DNA of 64,000 nt from Paenibacillus sp. H1-7 (GTDB lineage Bacteria; Bacillota; Bacilli; Paenibacillales; NBRC-103111), in assembly GCF_022354825.1 (NCBI RefSeq), contig NZ_CP031168.1:5829501-5893500 (forward strand). The letters are read 5' to 3'. Shown piece after piece: positions 24,986-34,169 of this stretch; position 1 is the first letter of the stretch, and each line of letters opens with the position of its first letter. The notes below the pieces were generated by a model, which was not told the origin of the DNA, did not search any database, and saw only the letters and a program-made list of their open reading frames with translations. The translations under genes were made by a program, and so were the position numbers.

Positions 24986-26468
24986 GGTATCGTCCCCTTA
25001 TCGCTTCCTTGGCAACCTTGCGGTCATCAAAATCATGCTTGACGCCCATGATTTCCTGATACGTTTCATGCCCTTTCCCCGCAATCAATACTACATCGTC
25101 AGAGGTTGCCTGAGCAACGGCTTTTTGTATCGCTTCCCTGCGGTCCGCGATCAATTCGAATCGGTCGCTCGACATGCCCGCCTGCTCGATCCCGGGTATG
25201 ATGTCCTCCAATATGCTCCGCGGGTCCTCGGAGCGCGGATTATCGGACGTTACATACAAATAGTCGCTGTAGCTCGCCGCCACTTTCCCCATCAGCGGAC
25301 GCTTCTTGCGGTCACGGTCTCCCCCGCAGCCAAAGACGGTAATTATGCGTCCTGCAGCAAACTGCTTGATAGTGGATAGCGCATTCTCCAGTCCGTCCGG
25401 CGTGTGGGCGTAATCGACGAGCACGAGGAACGGCTGACCGCCGTCGACGACCTCCATCCGCCCGTCAACCGACTGTACGGCTTCCAGACTTTGCTTGACG
25501 GCTTCAATCGGAATGCCTTCAAGCAACGCTGCCGAGATGGCCCCCAATGCATTGTAGACGTTGAATTTGCCGACCAGTCTCGTATGGAAGTCTGCGGTCC
25601 CGCGAAACGTGACGCAGCGGAACCGCGTTCCTTTGGACGTGATCTGAATATCTTCCGCGCGAACGTCAGCCTGCCGATCAATCCCGTAAGTGATGACCTG
25701 AGCTGCGGTCTGCTTCGCGTAGTAGTCCGAGGAAGGGTCATCCGCGTTGAGGACAGCGTAGGAGTGACGGCTCGGGTCTCCGTGAAATTCGTTTCCCATT
25801 CTGGAAAATAGCAGCCCTTTGGCAGCTTGATACTGCTCCATCGTTTCATGGTAATCAAGATGGTCTTGCGTCAGATTCGTGAAGATCCCCGTTCGGAAGC
25901 CGCAGCCCTTCACCCGGCCCAAATCGAGCGCATGGCTGGAAACCTCCATCACGCAATAATCGGTTCCCGCGTCAGCCATCAGACGCAAATTTCGCTGCAG
26001 ATCGATGGCTTCGAGCGTCGTTCGTTCCATTAAGGTGATTTCCGATCCGATTTTCATCTGAATCGTTCCCATCAATCCGGTACGTAAGCCTTGATCCGAC
26101 AAAATGGCGTCGATCAAGTACGTGCTGGTTGTCTTGCCGTTCGTGCCCGTTACCCCGATCAGCTTCATTTCACGGCTTGGATAGCCGTAGAAATAATTGG
26201 CGATGACCGCCATGGCGTACCGGCTATCCTTGACCAGAAGCTTCGGCACGTTAACGTCGACGTCATGCTCGACAACCAAAGCCGCAGCCCCGAGTTCGAC
26301 CGCCTTGGCTGCATATTGGTGGCCGTCGGTTACAAGGCCGGGAATGCACAGGAACAGATCTCCCGGCCGAACCTTGCGCGAGTCGGTCTGTATTCCGGTG
26401 AATTCCGTCTCCGCGTCGCCCAAAATGCGGCTGACCGCAAGCTGAGATGCCAGTTCCTTTAGCTGCAT
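24978..26468 (-). CDS. murE: UDP-MurNAc-dipeptide--meso-diaminopimelate ligase
   Basis: MurE adds the third stem residue. The 496-residue protein has the ATP loop GVTGTNGKTTSTYLID, the MEVSSHALDLGRV segment, and FTNLTQDHLDYHETMEQY. The third-residue specificity motif reads DNPR (TSDNPRSEDPRSI), which is typical of meso-diaminopimelate enzymes and not lysine ones. GGAGGG precedes the ATG. It follows spoVD by 95 bases, a gap with no obvious regulatory signal. Confidence 0.97.
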   Translation of the reverse strand: MQLKELASQLAVSRILGDAETEFTGIQTDSRKVRPGDLFLCIPGLVTDGHQYAAKAVELGAAALVVEHDVDVNVPKLLVKDSRYAMAVIANYFYGYPSREMKLIGVTGTNGKTTSTYLIDAILSDQGLRTGLMGTIQMKIGSEITLMERTTLEAIDLQRNLRLMADAGTDYCVMEVSSHALDLGRVKGCGFRTGIFTNLTQDHLDYHETMEQYQAAKGLLFSRMGNEFHGDPSRHSYAVLNADDPSSDYYAKQTAAQVITYGIDRQADVRAEDIQITSKGTRFRCVTFRGTADFHTRLVGKFNVYNALGAISAALLEGIPIEAVKQSLEAVQSVDGRMEVVDGGQPFLVLVDYAHTPDGLENALSTIKQFAAGRIITVFGCGGDRDRKKRPLMGKVAASYSDYLYVTSDNPRSEDPRSILEDIIPGIEQAGMSSDRFELIADRREAIQKAVAQATSDDVVLIAGKGHETYQEIMGVKHDFDDRKVAKEAIRGRYRD

Positions 26469-26563
26469 GAGTTACCCTCCGTTTTTAACACATGGTATCT
26501 ATTATGGACAAAAATCGCCTCAATGAAAAGCCCAAATTTTCATTTTCATAGAAATTGTTATTC

Positions 26564-28498
26564 TTAAGATCCCGGTGGCGGCGCGGTATCCGATAAATAA
26601 ATGCGGATGGTGGAGCCCTGCTCTACTTTTACTCCCGCTTTAGGCACCTGATTGACTACATATTGGCCGACACCCGACTTGGCCAGCAGAAAATCGGAGT
26701 TCAAATCCTCGTAAATATCGGTAATGCTCATGCCGATCAAGCTTGGTACTTGCACGGTTTTCGTATCGCCATACACGTACTTGCGCTCCAGCTGATCCTT
26801 GCGCGCAGGAACATTCATATAATGGAGCGCGTCCTCCATTATTTTCTTAACCATAGGAGCGGCGATCAGTCCGCCGAATTGAATGCCTTGCGGGTTATCT
26901 ACAGCCGCATACACAACTACCTTCGGATCGTCGGCAGGCGCAAAGCCGATGAAGGAGACGATATGCTCATTGGCCGAATAACGGCCGTTGATTACCTTTT
27001 GCGCGGTACCCGTCTTTCCGCCGACGCGATACCCTTCAATAAATGCATTGCGGCCGGTACCGTTAGCTACGACACTCTCGAGCGTTTCCCGAACTTGCTT
27101 GGAGGTGCTCTCCGAGATGACCTGTCTGACCAGCTCCGGCTTCACAGTCTCGACTAAATCTCCCGATTCCGGACTGTACCAGCCTTTGGCTACATGCGGC
27201 TTAAACAGCTTCCCTCCGTTAATGGCGGCAGAAACCGCTGTAATTTGCTGGATGGGCGTTACCGATACGCCTTGCCCGAACGAGGTTGTTGCCAATTCCA
27301 CAGGCCCGACCTTGGATGGCTTGAACATGATTCCGTTTTCTTCCCCGTTCAGATCGATACCCGTTTTGCGGCCGAAGCCGAAATTTGAAATATAGTTGAA
27401 CAGCGTGTCTTTGCCGAGCCGCTGGCCCATAACGACGAAGCCGGGGTTACATGAATTTTCCACGACCTGGAGGAATGTTTCGCTCCCGTGGCCGCCGCGC
27501 TTCCAGCAGCGGAGCCTCGCGCCGGCAACTTCAATCGAGCCCGGATCATAGAATGGCTCCGTAAGATTGACCTTCTTTTCTTCCAGCGCTGCGGCCAGGG
27601 TAATGATTTTGAAGGTCGAACCCGGCTCATAGGTCATCCAGATCGGCAGGTTGCGGTCGTACGATTCCTTCGGAAAATCACGGAAGTGGCCAGGATCAAA
27701 GCCTGGTCTCGAACCCATAGCCAATATTTCCCCGTTGTTCGGATCCATCATGATGGCAATGGCATTGTTCGCTTGGTACTTCACCATCGTCTGATCGAGC
27801 TCACGCTCCAATATCGACTGCAGGTGATTATCAATCGTAAGCTGCAGGTTCATACCGTCACGGGGCTTCACATATTCGTCCGAAGAGTCGGGCATTCTCC
27901 CGCCACGCGCATCCGCCAAATACGAAAGGCTGCCTTGCAATCCGGTAAGCAGTTTGTCATACTTCAATTCTATGCCCGTCAAGCCTTTATTATAAACGTC
28001 GGTAAACCCAAGAATATGAGCCGCAAGACCTCCGAACGGATAATACCGCTTGTTGTCCTCGGCTACAATGATTCCCGGCAGCTCCAGCGACCTGATTTCA
28101 TTCGCTTTCTCTTGCGTAATTTTGCGTCCTGCAGGCTGTATGCGCACGCTCGATTTCCGAACGTTAATTTGCTTGAATACCGATTCTTCGGTAACCTGCA
28201 GCATGTTCGCTAGCTGTGCGGCTGTTGCCTTCATATCCTTTATTTGCGCCGGGATGGCGTAAATCGTCGGCGAGCTGATATTGTACGCCAGCTGCACACC
28301 GCTTCGATCCCATATTTCTCCCCGCTTCGCTTCAAAAGGAATATCGCGCCTCCACAGCTGCTCCGCCTTCTCGGACAACTCGGTACCCATCCAAATTTGC
28401 ACGTACCCGAGCCTCACGATCAGCGCCATAAACAAAACCGTTCCTACAATTAAAGCGGCAAACAGCCGACGTCGAACCGTAACATTCGATGCCCTCAT
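26564..28498 (-). CDS. spoVD: Stage V sporulation class B penicillin-binding protein SpoVD
   Basis: SpoVD is the transpeptidase partner of SpoVE in spore cortex synthesis. The 644-residue protein has one N-terminal membrane helix (residues 12-32), a dimerisation domain, and a transpeptidase domain. Its active-site triad is serine in EPGSTFKI, SCN in VENSCNPGF, and KTG in GGKTGTAQK. A single PASTA domain ends the protein (VQVPSLIGMSITDIYEDL). In this it differs from the neighbouring PbpB, which has two. No sigma-E promoter was found in the 81-base gap to pbpB, so it may be read through from the cluster promoter. Confidence 0.93.
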   Translation of the reverse strand: MRASNVTVRRRLFAALIVGTVLFMALIVRLGYVQIWMGTELSEKAEQLWRRDIPFEAKRGEIWDRSGVQLAYNISSPTIYAIPAQIKDMKATAAQLANMLQVTEESVFKQINVRKSSVRIQPAGRKITQEKANEIRSLELPGIIVAEDNKRYYPFGGLAAHILGFTDVYNKGLTGIELKYDKLLTGLQGSLSYLADARGGRMPDSSDEYVKPRDGMNLQLTIDNHLQSILERELDQTMVKYQANNAIAIMMDPNNGEILAMGSRPGFDPGHFRDFPKESYDRNLPIWMTYEPGSTFKIITLAAALEEKKVNLTEPFYDPGSIEVAGARLRCWKRGGHGSETFLQVVENSCNPGFVVMGQRLGKDTLFNYISNFGFGRKTGIDLNGEENGIMFKPSKVGPVELATTSFGQGVSVTPIQQITAVSAAINGGKLFKPHVAKGWYSPESGDLVETVKPELVRQVISESTSKQVRETLESVVANGTGRNAFIEGYRVGGKTGTAQKVINGRYSANEHIVSFIGFAPADDPKVVVYAAVDNPQGIQFGGLIAAPMVKKIMEDALHYMNVPARKDQLERKYVYGDTKTVQVPSLIGMSITDIYEDLNSDFLLAKSGVGQYVVNQVPKAGVKVEQGSTIRIYLSDTAPPPGS

Positions 28499-28579
28499 GG
28501 ACGTTGTTCTCCCCTCCCGAAAGGTTGTCTAGATTGTTTCATATCCAGACTATTCGGGACAACCAGGGGATAGAACAAG

Positions 28580-30874
28580 CTATCTGGTTGTTGTTGTACC
28601 TTTTTTGCCGGAAGTATCTGACGTCTTGGCACCATCGGATGTTTTGGCCGGCGGCTTGTTATCCGATTTGGAGGCAGCCGTATCGCCCGTCGGCGTTTGA
28701 ATCAGCTCGCTGTACGGCTTAAGCTGCAGGGTAACGACTTTCACATCGCCCTCTGTCGCAACGGTTTGGGAGGCCACGTAGCCTTCTCCGTTGGATTGGC
28801 ATTTCACCTTGAGGAAGGAGCATACTTCGAGCGCATCCCTGAGCGACTTCCCGGTTAGATCGGGAACCGTCGGGTCTCCTCCCGTATCCTGCATGGTTAA
28901 ATAAATTCGTTGCGTAGTTCCGATTTCTGTACCAGGCGCCGGAGATTGGGCGGTGATCTTAGGGCCTTTGCCTATCGCTTCAACGGCAATACCGTATTTG
29001 TTCATCGTTGTCTTCGCTTGCTCCACCGTTTGCCCGATCAAATCAGGCACGGTCGCCTTGATTTCCTTCTCCGGAGCTTTCGTCTGCTGCGTCGAGGATG
29101 GAACTCCCATGTAACGAAGCGTTTGCGAGACGATCTCCTTGAATGCAGGCGGAGCCACCTCGCTGCCCCGATGGTAGTCACCGCCAAGATCAGGCTCGTC
29201 GGCAATGATGGTCACAAGAATTCGCGGATCCTCGACAGGGGCGTAGCCAATGAACGAAATAACCCATTTGCCCTCGGCATACCCTTTGCCGCCCGGTTCG
29301 ACTTTATTCGCTGTTCCCGTCTTCCCGGCTACGCGGTAGCCTTCGATGGCCGCCTTCTTACCGGTACCAATCGCTTGGTCGCTTACGACCTGCTCCAAAT
29401 ATCCGCTCACTTGCTTAGCCGTCGCTTCGGATACGACCTGGCGAATGACCTTCGGCTCGAACGATTGAATCACTTCTTTGGTCTTCGGATTATAGATTTC
29501 CTTAACAATATGAGGCCACATCAGCTTGCCGCCGTTTGCGATTGCTGCATAAGCAGCGGTTTGCTGGATCGAGGTTGCGGTCAAGCCTTGACCGTACGTC
29601 GCTGTCGCATATTCGACGGGATTGCGCAACCGTACCATACCGGCAACCTCGCCCGGAAGATCGATCCCGGTTTTGGCGGCAAAGCCGAACTTGTCGATAT
29701 ATTGCACCAGCTTGTCTTTGCCCAGCTTTTCATAGCCTAGCTTGACAAATGCAACGTTACTTGAGCGCTTTAACCCGTCCAAATAGGAAATCGGTCCCCA
29801 TCCGACAATATTATGGTCATGCAGCCGGTTGCCCGGAACTTGAATCGAGCCGGACATAAACGTATCGTTCGGGTTAAATATGCCTTCTTCCACCGCACCA
29901 GCCAAAGTAACCAGCTTGAAAGTGGAGCCCGGCTCATATTGGGAGCCTATAGCGTTATTGAAAAAGTCGCTCTGATTTTTCGACTCCCAATATTTATTCG
30001 GGTTAAAGTTCGGCAAGCTGGCCATTCCGAGAATTTCCATCGTTTTCGGATCGGCCGCTATCGCCGTAATACTTTTGGGGCGATACTGGTCGTATACTTT
30101 TTCAAGTGCGCTCTCTATGTAAAATTGAATGTTTTTGTCTATCGTCAGCCTTACATTATTGCCGTCAATAGCCGGCTGGTAGGTTACCTTGGAATCGGGA
30201 AGCTCGACGCCGGTACGGTCCTTCTCGTACATCAGGGAGCCGGGAATCCCTTTCAGGGCCTCATCAAACTTGTACTCCAATCCCATGATCGGATTGCCTT
30301 CTTTATCGCTGTAACCCAAAATATGGGAAGCAAGCTTGCCGCCGGGATAAAACCGCTTCGTTTCCTTTAACAAAGAAATGCCGACATTGTTCGTATTCGC
30401 TTGCTTCTTAAGCTCCTCTACCAGCAATTTGATTTGCTCGGCCACCTCGGCGTCAATTTTCCAGCCTTCATTTCGAATTTCGACCTGAGGATTCGTTACC
30501 GAATACTGCTTGGTCAAGCGGGATAAAATCTTCTCCTCCAGCGCAGCGATAGAAGCAGGATCGTCCGATGTCTTCAACAAATCGGCAAGCCGTTTGGCTA
30601 CCGTCACTTCCAAGTGCTTGCTTTGGATAATCTTCGGATTGAGAGCCAGAGTAAACGCAGGAGCGTCCTCCGCCAACACTTTGTCGTTGCGGTCGTTAAT
30701 CATTCCCCGTACGGGACGCAGCACTTCTTCTTTTTCCCATTTTTTTTGCGCCTCGGCGCGAAGCTCCTTGCCATCCACGACCTGTACCCAGTACAGCCTG
30801 CCCACCAGAGCAAAAAAAAGGAGGGTAAATACCCCCCCGATAAGTAGCGATCTCAGCTTCACTTTCTTGTTCAT
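28580..30874 (-). CDS. pbpB: Division-specific class B penicillin-binding protein PbpB (PBP2B/FtsI)
   Basis: PbpB cross-links septal peptidoglycan. The 764-residue protein has a membrane helix at residues 8-28, a PBP-dimer domain, and a transpeptidase domain. Catalytic motifs are serine in YEPGSTFKL, SSN in KRSSNVAFV, and KTG in AGKTGTANK. Two PASTA domains follow (ATVPDLIGQTVEQAK and PTVPDLTGKSLRDAL). The tail of about 40 residues is rich in Thr, Ser and Lys. ATG at 30874 has GGAGAG upstream. An ATG five codons earlier overlaps it. It lies downstream of ftsL, the usual Bacillus order. Confidence 0.95.
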   Translation of the reverse strand: MNKKVKLRSLLIGGVFTLLFFALVGRLYWVQVVDGKELRAEAQKKWEKEEVLRPVRGMINDRNDKVLAEDAPAFTLALNPKIIQSKHLEVTVAKRLADLLKTSDDPASIAALEEKILSRLTKQYSVTNPQVEIRNEGWKIDAEVAEQIKLLVEELKKQANTNNVGISLLKETKRFYPGGKLASHILGYSDKEGNPIMGLEYKFDEALKGIPGSLMYEKDRTGVELPDSKVTYQPAIDGNNVRLTIDKNIQFYIESALEKVYDQYRPKSITAIAADPKTMEILGMASLPNFNPNKYWESKNQSDFFNNAIGSQYEPGSTFKLVTLAGAVEEGIFNPNDTFMSGSIQVPGNRLHDHNIVGWGPISYLDGLKRSSNVAFVKLGYEKLGKDKLVQYIDKFGFAAKTGIDLPGEVAGMVRLRNPVEYATATYGQGLTATSIQQTAAYAAIANGGKLMWPHIVKEIYNPKTKEVIQSFEPKVIRQVVSEATAKQVSGYLEQVVSDQAIGTGKKAAIEGYRVAGKTGTANKVEPGGKGYAEGKWVISFIGYAPVEDPRILVTIIADEPDLGGDYHRGSEVAPPAFKEIVSQTLRYMGVPSSTQQTKAPEKEIKATVPDLIGQTVEQAKTTMNKYGIAVEAIGKGPKITAQSPAPGTEIGTTQRIYLTMQDTGGDPTVPDLTGKSLRDALEVCSFLKVKCQSNGEGYVASQTVATEGDVKVVTLQLKPYSELIQTPTGDTAASKSDNKPPAKTSDGAKTSDTSGKKGTTTTR

Positions 30875-30898
30875 ATAGTCACTCTCCAAGTCAGATGA

Positions 30899-31330
30899 TT
30901 ACGGGGTTTCCGTCTTTTTCTGGTTGGCAGCCGTCTCTTTGGATGGGCTTCCGGTAGTTTGTCTAGGTATTTTGCTGATCTGCTTATCGTCCGGAGGCAC
31001 CATGCCTAACTTCGTCGCTTCTTGTCTTAAGCGGTCGGGACTCGACAGCCCGTCCACTTTATGCTTCAACACGCTATTCTCAGCCTGCAGCTTCTGGATG
31101 TCGGTCTCCAGCTTCAAAATTTTCGTGTTCATTTCATAGATTTGCGCATAGCGCCATATAATCAGGCTGGCGACGGCTACGCAGACAAGCACGGTGAACA
31201 AGTAGAGCAGCTTCTCTTGTACAGGGAGCGATTTGTTGCGGTAAACAACCTTCTTCGTTTCTTTGACACTTACCTTTTTCTGGCCAGACTTTTGCTCGAC
31301 CGCCAAATTCCCATGAATATATGCAGGCAT
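30899..31330 (-). CDS. ftsL: Cell-division protein FtsL
   Basis: FtsL is a bitopic division protein that links DivIB and DivIC and helps activate septal synthesis. The 143-residue protein has a basic N-terminus, one membrane helix (LLYLFTVLVCVAVASLIIW, about residues 42-60), and a coiled coil (EMNTKILKLETDIQKLQAEN). SSPDRLRQEATKLGMV is the classic FtsL/DivIC end motif. Identification rests on this architecture and its place between rsmH and pbpB, since the sequence is poorly conserved. The last 35 residues are Lys/Thr/Ser-rich. Confidence 0.9.
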   Translation of the reverse strand: MPAYIHGNLAVEQKSGQKKVSVKETKKVVYRNKSLPVQEKLLYLFTVLVCVAVASLIIWRYAQIYEMNTKILKLETDIQKLQAENSVLKHKVDGLSSPDRLRQEATKLGMVPPDDKQISKIPRQTTGSPSKETAANQKKTETP

Positions 31331-31388
31331 GCAGTTTCTCCTCCTTCACTTCCGCGGATCCATTATTAATAGTATCGTCCTTGTTATG

Positions 31389-32339
31389 CTACAGCTTCTC
31401 GGCAATTCTAAGCTTAGCCGATCGCGCTCTCGGATTGGCTTCCAGCTCGTTGTCTCCCGCTTCGATCGGCTTGCGGTTAATGAGCTTGAGCGTCCCCTTC
31501 TTCCCGCAAACACACATCGGAAAATCCGGAGGGCACGTGCAGCGCTCAATATATTTGGCGAACGTCTGCTTACAGATGCGATCCTCCAGCGAATGGAAGG
31601 TAATGACTGCAGCTCGTCCTCCCGGCGCGAGACAGCGGATCGTCTGCTCCAGCGCTTCCTCAAAGGCGCCGAGCTCGTCGTTCACCGCGATGCGCAGCGC
31701 CTGGAAGCTTCTCTTGGCAGGATGCGGCCCGCTGCGCCGTGCCGCCGCAGGAATCGATTCCTTGATCAGCTCCACGAGCTGCCCCGTCGTTTCGATAGCG
31801 CCTTTGGCGCGTGCTGCCACTATATTCGCCGCAATGCGGCGGGAAAACTTCTCCTCGCCATACTCGAACAAGATGCGCGAAATTTCTTGCTCCGGCCATT
31901 CGTTCACAATCTCCTTGGCCGTCAATTCCGCCGTTCGATCCATTCGCATATCCAGCTCGGCATCGTGATTGTAGCTGAAGCCGCGGTCCGCCTCGTCTAA
32001 CTGCGGCGAAGACACGCCGAGATCGAACAAGACTCCGTCCACCTGCGGCTTGCCGTCCTTCATAGCCTGAGGAATGTTCCGCAGCTGCGCCTCCAAATCC
32101 CTGAAGTTGCTACGGACAAGCTTCACTCTATCCATGTAAGGCGCCAGCTTGGTTTCAGCGTTAGCGAGAGCGGCGTCATCCTGGTCGAAAGCTATGAGCA
32201 GTCCCTGTTCGTTCAACCGGGATGCAATGACGGAGCTGTGTCCCGCCCCTCCCAATGTACAATCGACGTAGACGCCGTCCGGCTTTATATCCAGTCCTTC
32301 TACGGCTTCTTCTTTCAAAACGGTGATGTGATGAAACAT
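31389..32339 (-). CDS. rsmH: 16S rRNA (cytosine1402-N4) methyltransferase
   Basis: RsmH (MraW) methylates C1402 in the ribosomal P-site using SAM. The 316-residue protein has the SAM loop YVDCTLGGAGHSSVIA at about residues 24-40 and LVRSNFRDLEAQL. GVLFDLGVSSPQLDEADRGFS, TFHSLEDRICKQTF and the C-terminal NPRARSAKLRIAEK are also present. It follows mraZ at the head of the dcw cluster, with AGGAGG upstream. Confidence 0.97.
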   Translation of the reverse strand: MFHHITVLKEEAVEGLDIKPDGVYVDCTLGGAGHSSVIASRLNEQGLLIAFDQDDAALANAETKLAPYMDRVKLVRSNFRDLEAQLRNIPQAMKDGKPQVDGVLFDLGVSSPQLDEADRGFSYNHDAELDMRMDRTAELTAKEIVNEWPEQEISRILFEYGEEKFSRRIAANIVAARAKGAIETTGQLVELIKESIPAAARRSGPHPAKRSFQALRIAVNDELGAFEEALEQTIRCLAPGGRAAVITFHSLEDRICKQTFAKYIERCTCPPDFPMCVCGKKGTLKLINRKPIEAGDNELEANPRARSAKLRIAEKL

Positions 32340-32368
32340 GATGCATATCCTCCTGTGTTCGTCGGGGT

Positions 32369-32806
32369 CTATAAATCAAAATTAAAATCCACAAGCTTCT
32401 CGGCGATCTCGTTAAACGATTCTTCCGATTGTTGGGAATAGGATTCCCACATTTGCTTGCTCCAAATCTCGACCCGATTGGAAACCCCGATGACAACGCA
32501 GTCTTTTTCCAATTTGGCATGCTCGATGAGATTATTCGGTATGTTCATTCGGCCTTGCTTATCCAGCTCGCATTCGGTAGCTCCGGAAAAGAAAAAACGG
32601 GTAAACGCGCGGGCGTCCGATTTCATAAGAGGCAGCGCCTTGAGCTTCTGCTCCAGCACGCTCCATTCTTCCCTGGGGTATACAAACAAGCACTGGTCCA
32701 AGCCGCGGGTAACGATGAAGGAGGGTCCAAGGGATTCGCGAAATTTAGCCGGCACAATCATACGACCTTTATCATCGATGCTGTGCTGGAATTCCCCCAT
32801 GAACAT
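32369..32806 (-). CDS. mraZ: Transcriptional regulator MraZ
   Basis: MraZ is an AbrB-fold DNA-binding protein that represses its own dcw operon. The 145-residue protein has two tandem MraZ/SpoVT-type half-folds, the first starting MFMGEFQHSIDDKGRMIVPA and the second EFGSSGK-like CELDKQGRMNIPNNLIEHA. EVWS-like RVEIWSKQMWESY closes the second. Just upstream are three 10-bp GTGG-type repeats expected to bind it. It is the first gene of the cluster. Confidence 0.97.
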   Translation of the reverse strand: MFMGEFQHSIDDKGRMIVPAKFRESLGPSFIVTRGLDQCLFVYPREEWSVLEQKLKALPLMKSDARAFTRFFFSGATECELDKQGRMNIPNNLIEHAKLEKDCVVIGVSNRVEIWSKQMWESYSQQSEESFNEIAEKLVDFNFDL

Positions 32807-32816
32807 TCAACCCTCA

Positions 32817-32850
32817 CCCCTTTCCACCACTTTACCCCACTTTCCACCAC
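32817..32850 (-). promoter_or_regulatory. MraZ operator: three 10-bp direct repeats
   Basis: On the coding strand GTGGTGGAAA, GTGGGGTAAA and GTGGTGGAAA follow in exact 10-bp steps, with a fourth, weaker GGGGTGAGGG that merges with the ribosome site. They lie between the promoter and the mraZ start. MraZ is known to bind 10-bp-spaced GTGG-type repeats upstream of its gene. Confidence 0.85.
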
Positions 32851-32851
32851 C

Positions 32852-32880
32852 TGTATAGTTACATTTCTCCACAAAAACAA
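32852..32880 (-). promoter_or_regulatory. Sigma-A promoter of the mraZ (dcw) operon
   Basis: TTGTTT (32875-32880) and TATACA (32852-32857) are 17 bases apart. They lie immediately upstream of the MraZ repeats. Confidence 0.65.
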
Positions 32881-32904
32881 AAAATCCTGCTACAGAGCAG
32901 GATT
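32876..32904 (-). terminator. Terminator of the DUF4349 gene
   Basis: A perfect 9-bp stem (AATCCTGCT with AGCAGGATT, 4-base loop) is followed on the minus strand by TTTTGTTTTTG. It insulates the mraZ promoter, which starts within the T-run. Confidence 0.9.
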
Positions 32905-32923
32905 TCCTCAAACATTTTCATTT

Positions 32924-33991
32924 TCAGCTCGCTGAGCCGTCATCGTTCTCCGACTTATTTCCCGAGAAATCTTCATTTTCTTCAGCCAGCTTTTTACGAA
33001 TTTCGAGCAATTTCTTACTTCTCGAGCGCTTCCACAGCCAGAACGGTACCGCCAGTATGGCAAGCACGAGGAAGACCGGCAAAATCGCCGCTGCGATAAC
33101 GACTATCCATTGGAAAACAAGCAGCAGTACGGCGGCGCTCCCGTTGAGGGCTGCGGCAGCCCGTTGCATCAATGGTCCCCCATCCTGTGCCTTGATGACG
33201 GCGGCAGAGCCGATTTTTTGCGATAGCCTCAGCTCAATCGTCGAATAGGCTACATTTTGATCCAAATACCGCATCCGGCCTTTGATTCGCTCGATTTCCT
33301 CCTGCACCTTACCAAGCTCGGTAGAAAAGGCTAGCAGCTCATCGGTCTTCGACGCTTTCTCCATAAACGCGATAAGCCTGCTTTCCACCACCTGCTTCGC
33401 CTTCAGCCTTGCGCTCAAATCGACGTACTCCTCCGACACGTCCTGCCCCTGCATATTTTTTTGCGTGGACGGGTGGATCTTCTCCAGTTGATTCAGCAGG
33501 GAACTGAACCCGCCTGCAGGAACCTTGATCATGTACGTGCCGTTCTTCTCATACTGGGTTTCATTCTGGCTGAATTGCAGCACATACCCTCCCGCCTGAT
33601 TGACCGCGGCTTCGATCTTGCTTTGCGCCTCATCGAATTTCTCGACCTGCATCGTCAAATTGGCGCGATAAATGATTTTGCGGTCCACCGTGCTCTCGGC
33701 TCCGCTCCCATTGAAGCTGTCCGCCGGCTTGGACGCGTCCGCAGCGCTGCCAGCCTGGGCAGACTGGGCTGCCATCGAAGCCGTGGGCGTCGCCTTGTTA
33801 GCGCCTCCGGCACTAGTGTCCGCTGCTGCTTTGGAATCTGCGAAGGCCAGCTCCTGCGACGCACTGGACGCCGACTGCTTGCTTTGATCCGCAGCTCCGC
33901 ATCCGGCGATAACTACTACCAGCAGTGCTGCGACAGCCCACTTGCTCATTTTAAACCATGGCCATTCTCTTCTTCTTGTTTCGGCTTGCAT
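32924..33991 (-). CDS. DUF4349-family membrane lipoprotein
   Basis: A 355-residue envelope protein. A basic start leads into a signal peptide with the lipobox VVIAGC at about residue 31, then a low-complexity Ala/Ser/Gly/Lys segment (residues 35-95). The DUF4349 domain follows (DRKIIYRANLTMQVEKF to YSTIELRLSQ), with a central coiled coil (LGKVQEEIERIKGRMRYLD). One or two membrane helices lie near residues 285-320 and a charged cytoplasmic tail ends the protein. Family members are found widely in Firmicutes and have no defined function. It is a single gene with its own terminator. Confidence 0.82.
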   Translation of the reverse strand: MQAETRRREWPWFKMSKWAVAALLVVVIAGCGAADQSKQSASSASQELAFADSKAAADTSAGGANKATPTASMAAQSAQAGSAADASKPADSFNGSGAESTVDRKIIYRANLTMQVEKFDEAQSKIEAAVNQAGGYVLQFSQNETQYEKNGTYMIKVPAGGFSSLLNQLEKIHPSTQKNMQGQDVSEEYVDLSARLKAKQVVESRLIAFMEKASKTDELLAFSTELGKVQEEIERIKGRMRYLDQNVAYSTIELRLSQKIGSAAVIKAQDGGPLMQRAAAALNGSAAVLLLVFQWIVVIAAAILPVFLVLAILAVPFWLWKRSRSKKLLEIRKKLAEENEDFSGNKSENDDGSAS

Positions 33992-34113
33992 TTCAATCCC
34001 CCCTGTGGAATGCAGCTTGCGCCTCTTACTTTGACCCTAATGCCGGCGCTACCTTAATAACGTGGTGGATTATGGGATTGTTGCATCGAATTGACAATAA
34101 AGCTGCCCGGAAA

Positions 34114-34149
34114 CAAAAAAACAGCCTCTCCCGCGATGGGAAAGGCTGT
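34114..34149 (-). terminator. Terminator of bshC-ahcY
   Basis: ACAGCCTTTCCC and GGGAGAGGCTGT form a long stem with a short loop, followed on the minus strand by TTTTTTTG. Confidence 0.9.
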
Positions 34150-34169
34150 CGATACGAAAGACTCAGGGA

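Noticed and set aside
28499..28579. Sigma-E promoter for spoVD
   Set aside because: No pair of elements matching KMATATT and CATACAMT at proper spacing was found in the gap.
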